64,000 nt of DNA from Butyricimonas virosa (GCF_025148635.1 NZ_CP102269.1:1116001-1180000), one strand, 5' to 3'; numbered from the stretch's first letter, positions 46,652 to 55,504 are shown. The notes: generated from the letters alone by a model not told the origin. Made by a program: numbers and translations.

Positions 46652-48949
46652 ATGAACATGATATTCAAAATAGCGAAAACAGAATTACAGACTTTATTCT
46701 ATTCGCCGGTAGCGTGGCTAATCCTCATTGTATTCACCTTTCAAGCCAGTATTTTATTCACGGGAACTTTCGGCATGTCGGTAAGAAGCCAGGCCCTGGA
46801 ATACGAGGTAGGAAACCTCACCCTATTCACGTTCGGGGGAGATTACGGGTTATTCACCCACATCCAACAATATCTCTACCTCTATATACCCCTACTCACC
46901 ATGGGATTGATGAGCCGGGAATTAAGTAGCGGCTCCATCAAGCTATTATACTCTTCACCTGTTACCAATAAAGAGATCGTACTGGGGAAATATTTTGCCA
47001 TGCTCATTTATGGCCTGGTACTTATCGGGATACTGGCCATTTACGTGCTCTATTCCGCCTGCACGATCAAAGCATTCGATTTCACGGTTGCTCTTTCCGG
47101 GCTACTAGGACTTTATTTACTGATTTGCGCTTACGCCTCTATCGGGCTTTTCATGTCGAGCTTAACCTCCTATCAGGTTGTCTCTGCAATGGGTACACTC
47201 GCTATTTTAGCGGCACTCAGCCTAGTCCGCGGCATGTGGCAAGACATCGAGTTCGTAAGAGATATCACCTACTGGTTATCCATCAACGGCAGAGCCGATG
47301 AATTCGTTAACGGGTTGATATGTAGCGAAGATATACTTTACTTCCTGATCGTTATCGCCCTTTTCCTCACGCTCACGATCCTCCGTCTACAAGTGATCCG
47401 CCAGAAAACCAGTTGGACCATTGCCTGGGGAAGATACATCGGGGTATTCCTCATCGCCATCGTGCTCGGTTATTTCAGTTCCCGCCCCAGATTCATGAGT
47501 TTTTACGATACCACTCGCACGAAACAAAGAACCCTAACCATGAATAGTCAGGATATTATCAAAAAAATGGAAGGAGGTCTCACCATAACGACCTACGTGA
47601 ATATCCTGGACGGGTATATGTACTACGGGCTTCCGAGCTCGGTCAAAAGCGACATGAATCGTTTTAAAATGTATCGACGTTTCAAACCGGAAATCGACAT
47701 GAAATACGTCTACTATTACGATACGGTAACCAGTCGATCGCTTTCACTCCGTTATCCGGGAATGACGATGCGTGAACAGATGAAAAGAATCGCCAAAACA
47801 ATCGACCTGGATACCAACAAAATAAAAACTCCGGAAGAAATTCGTACCCTAATCGACTTGAGTAGCGAGAATAACCGCTTTGTACGTTTATTAGAGCGAG
47901 AAAACGGGGAAAAAACATTCTTACGCATATATGATGATTTCATGAACCCGTTTCCCAAGGAATCAGAAATATCCGCGGCATTCAAACGCCTGGTCATGGA
48001 GTTACCCATCGTTGGTTTTGTCAAAGGACACGGTGAACGAAGTTGCACGCAGGAGGGAGATCGGGATTACAAACACTTCTCCCAAGACAAACCTTTCCGG
48101 TACGCTTTAATTAATCAAGGCTTTGACATCGCGGAAGTAGACCTACAACATGAAATACCGTCTAACATCACCATCTTAGTCATTGCTGATGTCAGATCAC
48201 CGTTCACACCGAAAGAGATGAACACGTTGAACACCTACATCGCCCAAGGAGGTAACCTGATCATTGCGGGAGAACCTAAACGTCAAGCATTGATGAATCC
48301 ATTAATAGAACAACTGGGAGTACAGTTCATGCCAGGTTGCCTGGTAAAACCATCAGAAAATTTCTCCCCGGATTTAATCGTTTCTTCCGTTACCAAAGAG
48401 GCCGGAGAACTCTCGTATCTCTTGGAAGACATGCGAAAACAAGACTATTCGTTCACCACTCCCGGATGCACGGGCTTAAATTACGTGACGGATAAAGGAT
48501 TCGAGGTTATTCCCCTCTTCAAAACAGACACCACCGGTTGCTGGAACGAGATCGAGACCACGAATTTCATCGACGACACGGTGCGCATGAATCCGGTCAA
48601 AGGCGAAAGGGAAGAGATATTCACCACAGTCCTCGCGCTACGAAGAGACATCAACCATAAAGAACAACGTATTATTATCATGGGAGATGCCGATTGTCTC
48701 AGTAACTCGGAAGTCGAGATGAGAAGGAAAGGAATCCGGGCCGCCAACTATTCCTTTGTTCTCGGAACTTTCTTCTGGATGTCGAATGAAGAAGTACCCA
48801 TTGACATCCGCCGCCCGACACCACCCGACAATAAGGTATATGTCGGAGAATCAGGCATGAAAGTCACGAAATTCGGACTCATCGGGGGCCTCTCCCTTAT
48901 CCTCATATTCTTTGCCATCTTTATCTGGATAAGACGAAGAGGAAGGTAA
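46652..48949 (+). CDS. Fused ABC-2 permease / GldG-type auxiliary protein
   Basis: This 765-aa protein begins with six TM helices (about 15-265), an ABC-2 permease like GldF. It continues as a GldG-like extracytoplasmic ABC_transp_aux domain (about 290-725) and ends with a TM helix (about 738-758) and a basic tail. GldF and GldG are separate genes in gliding species and are joined here. It is a partner of the ATPase upstream. A paralogue lies at 60199-62505. Met3 is an alternative start. Confidence 0.85.
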   Translation: MNMIFKIAKTELQTLFYSPVAWLILIVFTFQASILFTGTFGMSVRSQALEYEVGNLTLFTFGGDYGLFTHIQQYLYLYIPLLTMGLMSRELSSGSIKLLYSSPVTNKEIVLGKYFAMLIYGLVLIGILAIYVLYSACTIKAFDFTVALSGLLGLYLLICAYASIGLFMSSLTSYQVVSAMGTLAILAALSLVRGMWQDIEFVRDITYWLSINGRADEFVNGLICSEDILYFLIVIALFLTLTILRLQVIRQKTSWTIAWGRYIGVFLIAIVLGYFSSRPRFMSFYDTTRTKQRTLTMNSQDIIKKMEGGLTITTYVNILDGYMYYGLPSSVKSDMNRFKMYRRFKPEIDMKYVYYYDTVTSRSLSLRYPGMTMREQMKRIAKTIDLDTNKIKTPEEIRTLIDLSSENNRFVRLLERENGEKTFLRIYDDFMNPFPKESEISAAFKRLVMELPIVGFVKGHGERSCTQEGDRDYKHFSQDKPFRYALINQGFDIAEVDLQHEIPSNITILVIADVRSPFTPKEMNTLNTYIAQGGNLIIAGEPKRQALMNPLIEQLGVQFMPGCLVKPSENFSPDLIVSSVTKEAGELSYLLEDMRKQDYSFTTPGCTGLNYVTDKGFEVIPLFKTDTTGCWNEIETTNFIDDTVRMNPVKGEREEIFTTVLALRRDINHKEQRIIIMGDADCLSNSEVEMRRKGIRAANYSFVLGTFFWMSNEEVPIDIRRPTPPDNKVYVGESGMKVTKFGLIGGLSLILIFFAIFIWIRRRGR

Positions 48950-49047
48950 TAGTAACGCACCGTACTTACCAAAGTATCTCTTCTGTACTACTTTACAATA
49001 AAAGTAACTATTAATCTATTATTCACTAGCTTTTTAACTGTATTTAC

Positions 49048-49091
49048 AGTAGAAGAGCAATAGAGTAGCAGAAGAGTAGCAGTAGAGTAAG
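49048..49091. repeat. Four-copy 11-bp imperfect tandem repeat (array iii)
   Basis: Four 11-bp purine-rich units at 49048, 49059, 49070 and 49081, roughly AGWAGAGTAGC. CTCTTCTG upstream (about 48977-48990) is complementary to part of a unit. It ends 38 bp before the IS element. It has the same geometry as arrays at 4538 and 28269. Confidence 0.8.
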
Positions 49092-49171
49092 CGAAGAAGC
49101 ACACCAGTAAAGGGCTAGAGGGTGTGAAGTGTCTTATCCTAAAAAAGTTGACTTGTTCAACAAGTAAACTT

Positions 49172-49597
49172 ATGTCAGTAGCAACAAAATCCAGTGGTTT
49201 GTCTCGCCACACGATCGAAGAAAAAATAGAGGCAGTGCGTCAACGAATTTTTCAAGAGAGTAGTTTCCGAGAACTCCAGGAACGTCACGGGATCTGTAGC
49301 GCGACGTTAAGCGTTTGGATCAAGAAATATAAAGCTGAAGTTCTTCGTCGTTTCCCGGTAAAAGACTTACCTTTATACGTTCTTAAATACCAGGAAACCA
49401 TGACCACGGAAGAAGAAAATGAACTCACTCGCCTTCGCCGCGAGAACGAGGACTTGAAATTACTACACGAGGCGAACCTGCTGATGATCGACATGGCCAA
49501 GGAGCGTTTCGGCATCGATATAAAAAAAAACTACGAGGAGATGTTATCCGGCGGGTGCTTGAAGGAAGTGCCCGGCGTAAAGGGCAACGACGAGTAG
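49172..49597 (+). CDS. IS3-family OrfA (helix-turn-helix and leucine zipper)
   Basis: About 141 aa starting MSVATKSSGLSRHTIEEKIE. An earlier in-frame start would lie outside the IS. The N-terminal HTH (about 15-60: LQERHGICSATLSVWIKKYK) binds the ends. A leucine-zipper helix (LTRLRRENEDLKLLHEANLL) follows for multimerisation. OrfA alone usually regulates transposition; the fusion with OrfB is the transposase. Confidence 0.88.
   Translation: MSVATKSSGLSRHTIEEKIEAVRQRIFQESSFRELQERHGICSATLSVWIKKYKAEVLRRFPVKDLPLYVLKYQETMTTEEENELTRLRRENEDLKLLHEANLLMIDMAKERFGIDIKKNYEEMLSGGCLKEVPGVKGNDE
49522..49577 (+). promoter_or_regulatory. Programmed -1 frameshift site of the IS
   Basis: A run of nine A's then C (49522-49531) provides an AAAAAAC-type slippery site in the orfA frame. 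A stem-loop with 12-base arms (49549-49560 and 49566-49577; 11 of 12 paired, two G-U) lies 18 nt downstream. Shifting -1 reads through into orfB, giving an OrfAB fusion. Confidence 0.75.
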
Positions 49598-50424
49598 CCT
49601 TGTTGTGCGGTCACTTCGGCTACAGCAAGCAGGCCTACTACCGCGGGCAGCGGGCTGGCGACAAACTGGAGAGGGAGTGTTACCTTCTATCGCTCGTCCG
49701 GGACATACGCGAGGACATGCCAAACCTCGGCGGGGTGAAACTATGGAAGAAGCTAAATTCCAGCGGTGTCCAGGTCGGGCGTGACGAGCTTTACCGCTTG
49801 CTTCGCGCTCACGACTTGATGGTCAAGCACGAGAAAAGGCGAGTGGTAACGACGGATTCCAGCGGGTGGTTCCGGCAGTTCCCAAACCTGGTGAAAGGGC
49901 TGGAGATCAAGCGCCACAACCAGGTTTGGGTCAGTGATATCACTTACGTGGACACGCTCTCGGGGTTCGTCTTTCTCTCCCTGGTGACGGATGCCTACTC
50001 CCGCCGGATCATGGGGTGGTTCGTGCACGACAAGTTAAACACGGAAGGACCGTTGAACGCCTTGTACAGGGCCTTCTTGCAGGTCAGGGCAAGCGAGATC
50101 GAGGGCACGATACATCACTCGGACAGGGGCGTGCAGTATTGTAGTTACCAGTACAACACAACGCTGGGGATGAAGCGGATGAACACGAGCATGACCCAGG
50201 ACGGATCTCCGTACGATAACGCTATCGCGGAGAGGGTGAACGGGATTCTCAAGAGGGAGTGGCTGGAACAGGAGGTTTTCGTGAACATCGAACAGGTCAG
50301 GGTGAGGGTGGAGAAGGTCGTCGCGTTGTACAACGGGCAGAGACCGCACTTCTCTATAGGGCTGAACACGCCTGATTCGATTTACCGGGACTTGACCGGA
50401 AAGTTCGCCTTCCACATGTACTAG
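49555..50424 (+). CDS. IS3-family OrfB transposase (DDE integrase domain)
   Basis: This 289-aa frame begins with GTG at 49555 but is mainly expressed as the C-terminus of the OrfAB fusion. An N-terminal HTH_21 region is followed by the integrase core with catalytic residues in VSDITYVDT (Asp), HHSDRGVQY (Asp) and AIAERVNGIL (Glu). The domain is full length, so the element may be active. Confidence 0.9.
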   Translation: MLEGSARRKGQRRVALLCGHFGYSKQAYYRGQRAGDKLERECYLLSLVRDIREDMPNLGGVKLWKKLNSSGVQVGRDELYRLLRAHDLMVKHEKRRVVTTDSSGWFRQFPNLVKGLEIKRHNQVWVSDITYVDTLSGFVFLSLVTDAYSRRIMGWFVHDKLNTEGPLNALYRAFLQVRASEIEGTIHHSDRGVQYCSYQYNTTLGMKRMNTSMTQDGSPYDNAIAERVNGILKREWLEQEVFVNIEQVRVRVEKVVALYNGQRPHFSIGLNTPDSIYRDLTGKFAFHMY

Positions 50425-50652
50425 TCCAGGAAGGAATTCCCGGTTTTTCGCTACGCGAACGGTTGGCTCATGCCCGTGGAAGGCAGCCAACCGAAGATAT
50501 TAGGAAAATTTAGTACCCGAATTTATAGGGGGTTTTATTTATATGTCGTATCTTTGATACATTGTTAGGGTGTTTGTTAAAATTTTTGTTTAATCCGAGT
50601 CAACCATTTTCAGGAAAGTACAAAGTATGTATATACGAACACTCTTTAGCTC

Positions 50653-50967
50653 CTATTCTTCCCAATACCCGAAATGATTCGAGCGGAACACCCGAACCTC
50701 TCGGCGTAACTGATCCAGTTCATGCTGCATTTCGTGTAAACGTCCCATCAACTCGTGGATGACACCGATACCCTCGATATTCACGGACAAATCCTCGTGC
50801 CAACGGATAAAACGCTCCAAATCCTGTAATTGCGATTCAAGCAAATAGCGTTCTCCGTCAACCACCCGGATATCAATCAACCCGTCCTCTTCCAAAGACA
50901 CGATAAACGAGGGGTCCACGTGACTTTTCTGACAGTATTCTCTGACTATAATCAAATCTGTTTCCAT
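50653..50967 (-). CDS. cbpM: Chaperone modulator CbpM
   Basis: This 104-aa MerR-like protein has an N-terminal winged helix (IVREYCQKSHVDPSFIVSLE) and a C-terminal coiled coil (about 65-95). CbpM proteins bind the J domain of CbpA and restrain it. The gene lies 11 bp downstream of cbpA, the usual arrangement. Confidence 0.85.
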   Translation of the reverse strand: METDLIIVREYCQKSHVDPSFIVSLEEDGLIDIRVVDGERYLLESQLQDLERFIRWHEDLSVNIEGIGVIHELMGRLHEMQHELDQLRREVRVFRSNHFGYWEE

Positions 50968-50978
50968 AACTCTTCTCC

Positions 50979-51896
50979 CTAATTAAGATTCTGTAATTCC
51001 CGGAACAACTCTTTTTGCTTTTCCGTCAGCGTCGTCGGAATCTCTACCGAGTAAGTCACGATCAGGTCACCGAACTTTCCCTCTTCCTTGTAAACGGGAA
51101 AACCTTTGCCCTTCAACCTTACCTTTGCCCCGTTCTGCGTTCCCGGTTTCACTTTCAACTTCACTTTCCCATTCATCGTCTCGACTACTTGTTCTCCTCC
51201 AAGAACCGCCGTGTACAGGTTCAAAGGAGCCGTCACGTACAAATCATTACCCAAACGCTTGAATACCGGGTCTTCGGCAATGACAAACGTGATATATAAA
51301 TCTCCGGCAGGCCCGCCGTTCACCCCGGGACCTCCCTGACCTTTCAGCTTGATCGTCTGCCCGTCGGCAACACCTGCCGGGACGGTAATACGGATATTCT
51401 TCCCGTTCACGGTCAACACTTGCTTGTGAGTCTTAGCCGCATCCTGGAATGAAAGATGCAACTCCGCATTATAATCCTGTCCCCGGAATCCGGCAGTTCG
51501 CCCACCACCTCTCCGAGAACCGAACAAGGATTCGAAGAAATCCGAAAATTCACCGTCTCCTCCCATACCGGAGAATCCGCCTCCCGAGGACCAGTAAGCC
51601 CCGCCTCCGTCACCAAATCCGCCACCACCTTGCTGCTGGTAACGTTGTTTCTGAGCTTCAAACTCGTCCGCATGTTTCCAGTTCTCGCCGTACTGGTCAT
51701 ACTTTTTCCGTTTCTCCGGATCACCCAATACTTCGTTCGCCTCATTAATCTCCTGAAAACGTTGCTTGGCATTCGGATCGTCCGGATTCAAGTCCGGGTG
51801 ATACTTTCTGGCCAATTTCTTAAAAGCCTTCTTGATATCATCCTGTGAAGCACTTTCTTCAACTCCTAAAATTTTATAGTAATCTATATAGGCCAT
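50979..51896 (-). CDS. cbpA: DnaJ-like co-chaperone CbpA
   Basis: 305 aa. The J domain (1-70) has the essential HPD (KYHPDLNPDDP). A glycine-rich linker (about 88-135) and the two C-terminal substrate-binding domains follow. There is no zinc-finger domain, which distinguishes it from DnaJ. It stimulates DnaK ATPase and is typical of stress or stationary phase. Upstream on the minus strand TTGGTACATAGTTTGTA (51946-51930) resembles a sigma-54 -24/-12 element with a GT instead of GC; this is a tentative promoter. Confidence 0.92.
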   Translation of the reverse strand: MAYIDYYKILGVEESASQDDIKKAFKKLARKYHPDLNPDDPNAKQRFQEINEANEVLGDPEKRKKYDQYGENWKHADEFEAQKQRYQQQGGGGFGDGGGAYWSSGGGFSGMGGDGEFSDFFESLFGSRRGGGRTAGFRGQDYNAELHLSFQDAAKTHKQVLTVNGKNIRITVPAGVADGQTIKLKGQGGPGVNGGPAGDLYITFVIAEDPVFKRLGNDLYVTAPLNLYTAVLGGEQVVETMNGKVKLKVKPGTQNGAKVRLKGKGFPVYKEEGKFGDLIVTYSVEIPTTLTEKQKELFRELQNLN

Positions 51897-52006
51897 ACTG
51901 TTATGATTTATACATTTTGTAATAGTTAATACAAACTATGTACCAACCCGTGATATACGTTCTAAGCTGATGCATAGTTACGACCGAAACTGACAATGTG
52001 GCAACA

Positions 52007-52039
52007 AAAAAGCCGAGATAAAAAGAATCTCGGCTTTTA
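52007..52039. terminator. Bidirectional intrinsic terminator
   Basis: AAAAGCCGAGAT (52009-52020) and its perfect complement (52028-52039) form a 12-bp stem. Read on the minus strand it is followed by a U-tract, ending transcription of the TonB-C gene at 52058. Confidence 0.85.
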
Positions 52040-52057
52040 CATCTTTTAATCTAAATA

Positions 52058-52936
52058 TTATTGTTGCAATATGTAATTCTCAAAATACAATTTGAAGCGA
52101 TCCTTCAAAAGATCTTTAATCTTCAACATCTTGTCCATCTCTATCTTTCTCATTTCAAGTTCCGATTCCACGAAATAACTGATAAACTGATCCGTACCCA
52201 AACTCTCTATCAATTTGATCTTCGCATCAATCTCATCCTCGTAAATCTTCGTCAATTCCTTCACGTCATTCTTTTTCAACTTCAACACTTTCGTTTGAAC
52301 TTTCACAGTACTATCAATCTGTCCCTTGATTGACTGACTCTTTTCCAGCAACATTTTACGCAAGGTGGCATCATCACCCAATTGCTCTTTAAAAGCATTC
52401 ACCCGCCGAGCCATATCCTCCATACTCATCTTTTCACCTTTCTCCAACATCACTCGTTCTTCCTCCAAGTTTTTCAAATACTCTTCAAAAGTCAATACCG
52501 TTTCCTGCGGGGTATATTTAAACGTAATCGGTAAAGTTTTCTCGAAACGTACGGCTTTCCCACCTGACATGGCCGGTTTCCATTTCGGCATACCTGCAAT
52601 CACCCTTAATGCCTCTGCGTCCAAAAGAGGATGGGCAGATCGAACCACACGAGCATGTGTCACCGCTCCGTCTTTCTCGATCACGAAAGTAACAAATACC
52701 CGCCCGTCAATTTGATTGACATACGCCTCTTCCGGATACTGTACATTTTCCCCGATCCATTGATTCAAATTCCCGTTAAATTCCGGTTGTACCTCGGCAA
52801 CTACCATAATTGTCGTATCTTCATCCATTAACCGCACGTCCATATCTCGTGCCATTACCGGGGTTGCCAACCACCCCAACCCAAGCATACACCCCATAAC
52901 AAGTGTCACTTTAGCCCAATTGTAATTCTTTTTCAT
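52058..52936 (-). CDS. Secreted TonB-C-domain protein
   Basis: I chose the ATG at 52936 (MKKNYNWAKVTLVMGCMLG; signal peptide cut after VMA). About 292 aa. An N-terminal TonB-C domain (about 42-130: WIGENVQYPEEAYVNQIDGR, then LLDAEALRVI) is nearly the first domain of the protein at 31671. It is followed by a charged helical region (about 135-290). It has no TonB anchor or proline linker. It is divergent from hsp20 and ends at a strong terminator. Confidence 0.75.
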   Translation of the reverse strand: MKKNYNWAKVTLVMGCMLGLGWLATPVMARDMDVRLMDEDTTIMVVAEVQPEFNGNLNQWIGENVQYPEEAYVNQIDGRVFVTFVIEKDGAVTHARVVRSAHPLLDAEALRVIAGMPKWKPAMSGGKAVRFEKTLPITFKYTPQETVLTFEEYLKNLEEERVMLEKGEKMSMEDMARRVNAFKEQLGDDATLRKMLLEKSQSIKGQIDSTVKVQTKVLKLKKNDVKELTKIYEDEIDAKIKLIESLGTDQFISYFVESELEMRKIEMDKMLKIKDLLKDRFKLYFENYILQQ

Positions 52937-53043
52937 ATAATGTATGTTTATCATTAAATTATTCTATCCTCATTAAAAGGAAGTATAAAGCTACAATTAT
53001 TATTAGAAATTTAAATATTTAATCTCGCTTTTTTCTTTTCTCT

Positions 53044-53070
53044 ATTTGACGCAAGCGCTGAAAATTTGAC
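53044..53070 (+). promoter_or_regulatory. Possible upstream activator sites for the sigma-54 promoter
   Basis: Two direct repeats of ATTTGAC start exactly 20 bp apart (53044 and 53064), with a related TTGTGAC at 53077. They lie about 60-85 bp before the predicted transcription start, where enhancer-binding proteins usually dock. Confidence 0.4.
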
Positions 53071-53103
53071 ATAAAATTGTGACAAAAAGTCCATAAAAAG
53101 AGT

Positions 53104-53119
53104 TGGCATACACTTTGCA
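53104..53119 (+). promoter_or_regulatory. Sigma-54 (RpoN) promoter of hsp20
   Basis: TTGGCATACACTTTGCA (53103-53119) matches the -24/-12 consensus TTGGCAC-N5-TTGCA, with GG and GC exactly 12 bp apart (53105-53106 and 53117-53118). The predicted start is about 53130, 74 nt before the hsp20 ATG. Confidence 0.75.
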
Positions 53120-53203
53120 ATATCTATAAACGAATGCAGGTTCACAAAAGACCTGAATATAATTAAATGATAATGTTGAACTTAAAGATAGGAGACTAAA
53201 ATT

Positions 53204-53632
53204 ATGATGCCTGTAAGAAGAACTCAAAATTGGTTACCAAGTATCTTTAATGATTTCTTTGATAACGAGTGGATGACAAGAGCAAACGCAACCGCACCTG
53301 CGATTAACGTGATTGAATCCGAAAAGGAATATAAAGTAGAAGTTGCTGCGCCGGGTATGACGAAAGAAGATTTCAACGTTCGCATAGACGAAGATAATAA
53401 TCTGGTAATTTCCATGGAGAAAAAGAGCGAGAGTAAAGAGGAACAAAAGGAACATCGCTATTTACGCCGGGAGTTTTCATACTCGAAATTCCAACAAACC
53501 ATGATCCTACCGGATGACGTGGATAAAGAGAAAATTGCAGCCGGAGTTGAACACGGTGTTCTAACCATTGATCTACCGAAACTATCTCTGGAAGAGATTA
53601 AAAAAGCAGAGAGAACTATTGAAATTAAATAA
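53204..53632 (+). CDS. Hsp20-family small heat-shock protein
   Basis: This 142-aa protein has an alpha-crystallin domain (about 35-125) containing the conserved NNLVISMEKK, FSYSKFQQTMILPDDVDKEK and GVLTIDLPKL segments. The N-terminal arm is short and the C-terminus ends in IEIK. It holds unfolded proteins for DnaK. It sits behind a sigma-54-type promoter and before a clear terminator, a single-gene unit close to the cbpA chaperone genes. Confidence 0.95.
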   Translation: MMPVRRTQNWLPSIFNDFFDNEWMTRANATAPAINVIESEKEYKVEVAAPGMTKEDFNVRIDEDNNLVISMEKKSESKEEQKEHRYLRREFSYSKFQQTMILPDDVDKEKIAAGVEHGVLTIDLPKLSLEEIKKAERTIEIK

Positions 53633-53652
53633 AGACAGGTAACCAAGAGAAA

Positions 53653-53687
53653 AGGCGATCGAATAAATTGTTCGACCGCCTTTTTTT
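53653..53687 (+). terminator. Intrinsic terminator of hsp20
   Basis: Arms AGGCGATCGAA (53653-53663) and TTCGACCGCCT (53671-53681) pair with one mismatch and are followed by seven T's. Confidence 0.88.
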
Positions 53688-53763
53688 ATACCATCAAGAA
53701 CTTATAAAACCCTTGATCCATCTCTGAATCAAAGGCCCCTTGTTCTGATATCTTAAAATAATC

Positions 53764-55413
53764 TTACCGTTGTAACGGGAAAGTCAATACTTGTTCCTTA
53801 TCTTTCTTCACGTCTGACTTGTTGATCTCGATATTCTCAACCAAGATTGAAGACGGATAAATTAAAGAAGACAATAATTGACCATTCAAAATGTAGTTGC
53901 TTACATTTTCCTTACTGGAAATATTCAACATACGTTTCAGATTTATCAACGTCAACCCACTTACATCTCCGAAACGAACTTGAGTTTCCTTACCGTCCAG
54001 ATCCACCCGATAGATACGAGAAGCCTTACCGGCTAAACTCCGAACAATATAAGCATACTTCAAACCTTCTTCTTTAGCAGCTTTAATCAACGCACTCTTC
54101 ATTTTCTCCGGCTTCGTTCCTTTTTCCACTTCAATATGAATAGTTCCCGGAGCCGTGGCGAACATGCCATTGCTGCTGGACAACAAGAAACGGGAACTAC
54201 CCGTTGATTGGGGAGCGTACAACGTCGGGATACACCCGTTCAGCATACTTTTAAAAATACCATGGTCAACCAATGTCATCTCTTTAGCAGGAACGACACC
54301 CTCTGCATCAATATTATAAGCCCCCAACAAAGGAACTCCATTATACTTATCCAAAGAGCTGTAGTTTTTGATAGACACACGATTATCTACAATCTTCATC
54401 CCCAAACGAGCATCCAACGTTTTCACCGATTGAGCCCGGTCAGTATCGGGTTTACGATAAGCAAAAAGAGCTCCGCGTTTCAAAAAATTACTTATAAAAA
54501 CAGATGAACAAGCACCATCTTCAAGCAACACCGGACCTGCATAATATTCTGTAATTGCCGGGGCATTCTTCAACTTGATCAAGTTATCGGCAAAAACCTT
54601 AACCCCTTTCTTTAATTCATCCAAAGAAGGCAAATCATCCGGACGAGCGACAAGCACGGAATATGCATCATCAATACGAACTCCATCTTCGGTCATCACG
54701 TAAGCAGAGACCACCAAACTTGCATAACGTAACGGTTCTTTCAGCACGACCCCATCCGTGGTAGACTTGTACACTTCCATTTCCTGCCCCGTAATAGCCA
54801 CGGATGAATCATAAATATCCTTATAACCCTTGAAAATAGCAGATAATTCTTCTACAATACCCTCCAACTTCGCACGATCAATCGTGTAAGCAGTCTTCGG
54901 TTCCTCGATTCGGGTAACGGCAGCCACCTTCTGTTGATCCTTCACGGCAGCTTCTTCTGCAGTCTTCGGGTTCGCCTTCAAATAAGCATCCTTCATCGCT
55001 CCCGCCTGCAATGACCATTTATACATGGCATCTGATCCCAACCAGAAATTTCTCCGGATTACATCATAATCAGCCTGCTCCGGCATTCCGGCCTGAATAG
55101 AAGCACACGCGTAATTAACGTCATTATTACGATCATAATCCCCCAAGAACATCTGTACCCCACCAACGGCACTCCAGGGAGACTCGTAGAAATTAGTAAT
55201 ACCACCTAACGCACCCACGACCTCAAACTGGCGTGTACGTCCCAAAGTGTAGGACAAATAATACGGTTTCTGCATACCCGGCAACATCAATTGATCTTTG
55301 CTACGTTGCATCTCATCCTGCATAGCTTTAAAAATCACCTGATCCTGTTCATTCTGCGCGAACAATGATCCTGCCAACAGGAAAAATAATATAATCGATA
55401 ATATATATTTCAT
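53764..55413 (-). CDS. Secreted TldE/PmbA-like protein
   Basis: This 549-aa protein has a signal peptide (MKYILSIILFFLLAGSLFAQ). It is related to the TldD/TldE modulators but lacks the HExxxH zinc motif, as TldE (PmbA) subunits do. Its partner is the TldD-like protein encoded just upstream at 55498. In E. coli the pair is cytoplasmic and matures modified peptides. Here the signal peptide sends it to the periplasm or beyond. The substrate is unknown. Confidence 0.8.
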   Translation of the reverse strand: MKYILSIILFFLLAGSLFAQNEQDQVIFKAMQDEMQRSKDQLMLPGMQKPYYLSYTLGRTRQFEVVGALGGITNFYESPWSAVGGVQMFLGDYDRNNDVNYACASIQAGMPEQADYDVIRRNFWLGSDAMYKWSLQAGAMKDAYLKANPKTAEEAAVKDQQKVAAVTRIEEPKTAYTIDRAKLEGIVEELSAIFKGYKDIYDSSVAITGQEMEVYKSTTDGVVLKEPLRYASLVVSAYVMTEDGVRIDDAYSVLVARPDDLPSLDELKKGVKVFADNLIKLKNAPAITEYYAGPVLLEDGACSSVFISNFLKRGALFAYRKPDTDRAQSVKTLDARLGMKIVDNRVSIKNYSSLDKYNGVPLLGAYNIDAEGVVPAKEMTLVDHGIFKSMLNGCIPTLYAPQSTGSSRFLLSSSNGMFATAPGTIHIEVEKGTKPEKMKSALIKAAKEEGLKYAYIVRSLAGKASRIYRVDLDGKETQVRFGDVSGLTLINLKRMLNISSKENVSNYILNGQLLSSLIYPSSILVENIEINKSDVKKDKEQVLTFPLQR

Positions 55414-55469
55414 TTCAATTGTAGATTTTAAATTTCAATGACCCCGTGATTTTTAAATCACCCGATTCA

Positions 55470-55504
55470 TTAACTTTTAGTTTTTAGCTTTTAACTTTTA
55501 GTTC
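55470..55504. repeat. Five heptamer repeats overlapping the tldD-like stop codon
   Basis: Five 7-bp units (consensus TTARYTT on the plus strand). The last unit covers the stop codon of the TldD-like gene (55500-55498), so the protein ends Lys-Asn, as does the repeat-terminated HlyD. Confidence 0.75.

Larger units (their letters stand above)
49130..50622 (+). mobile_element. IS3-family insertion sequence
   Basis: The element is 1493 bp and starts TG and ends CA. The imperfect terminal inverted repeats run about 25 bp; both contain TCCT and end GTTGACT. AAG precedes the left end (49127-49129) and follows the right end (50623-50625), a 3-bp target duplication. It contains orfA and orfB joined by a -1 frameshift. 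The ends were located by eye. It is GC-richer than its surroundings and looks intact. The 3' tail holds a hairpin (CGGTTGGCT 50460-50468 with 50485-50493). Confidence 0.9.

Noticed and set aside
49124..49171. Earlier start for the IS orfA frame (GTG at 49124)
   Set aside because: It lies outside the IS left end at 49130, and the extension reads through the inverted repeat.
52002..52016. A GG-N10-GC spacing resembling a sigma-54 site near the terminator
   Set aside because: The -12 part is AAAGC rather than TTGC and is part of the perfect terminator stem at 52007-52039.
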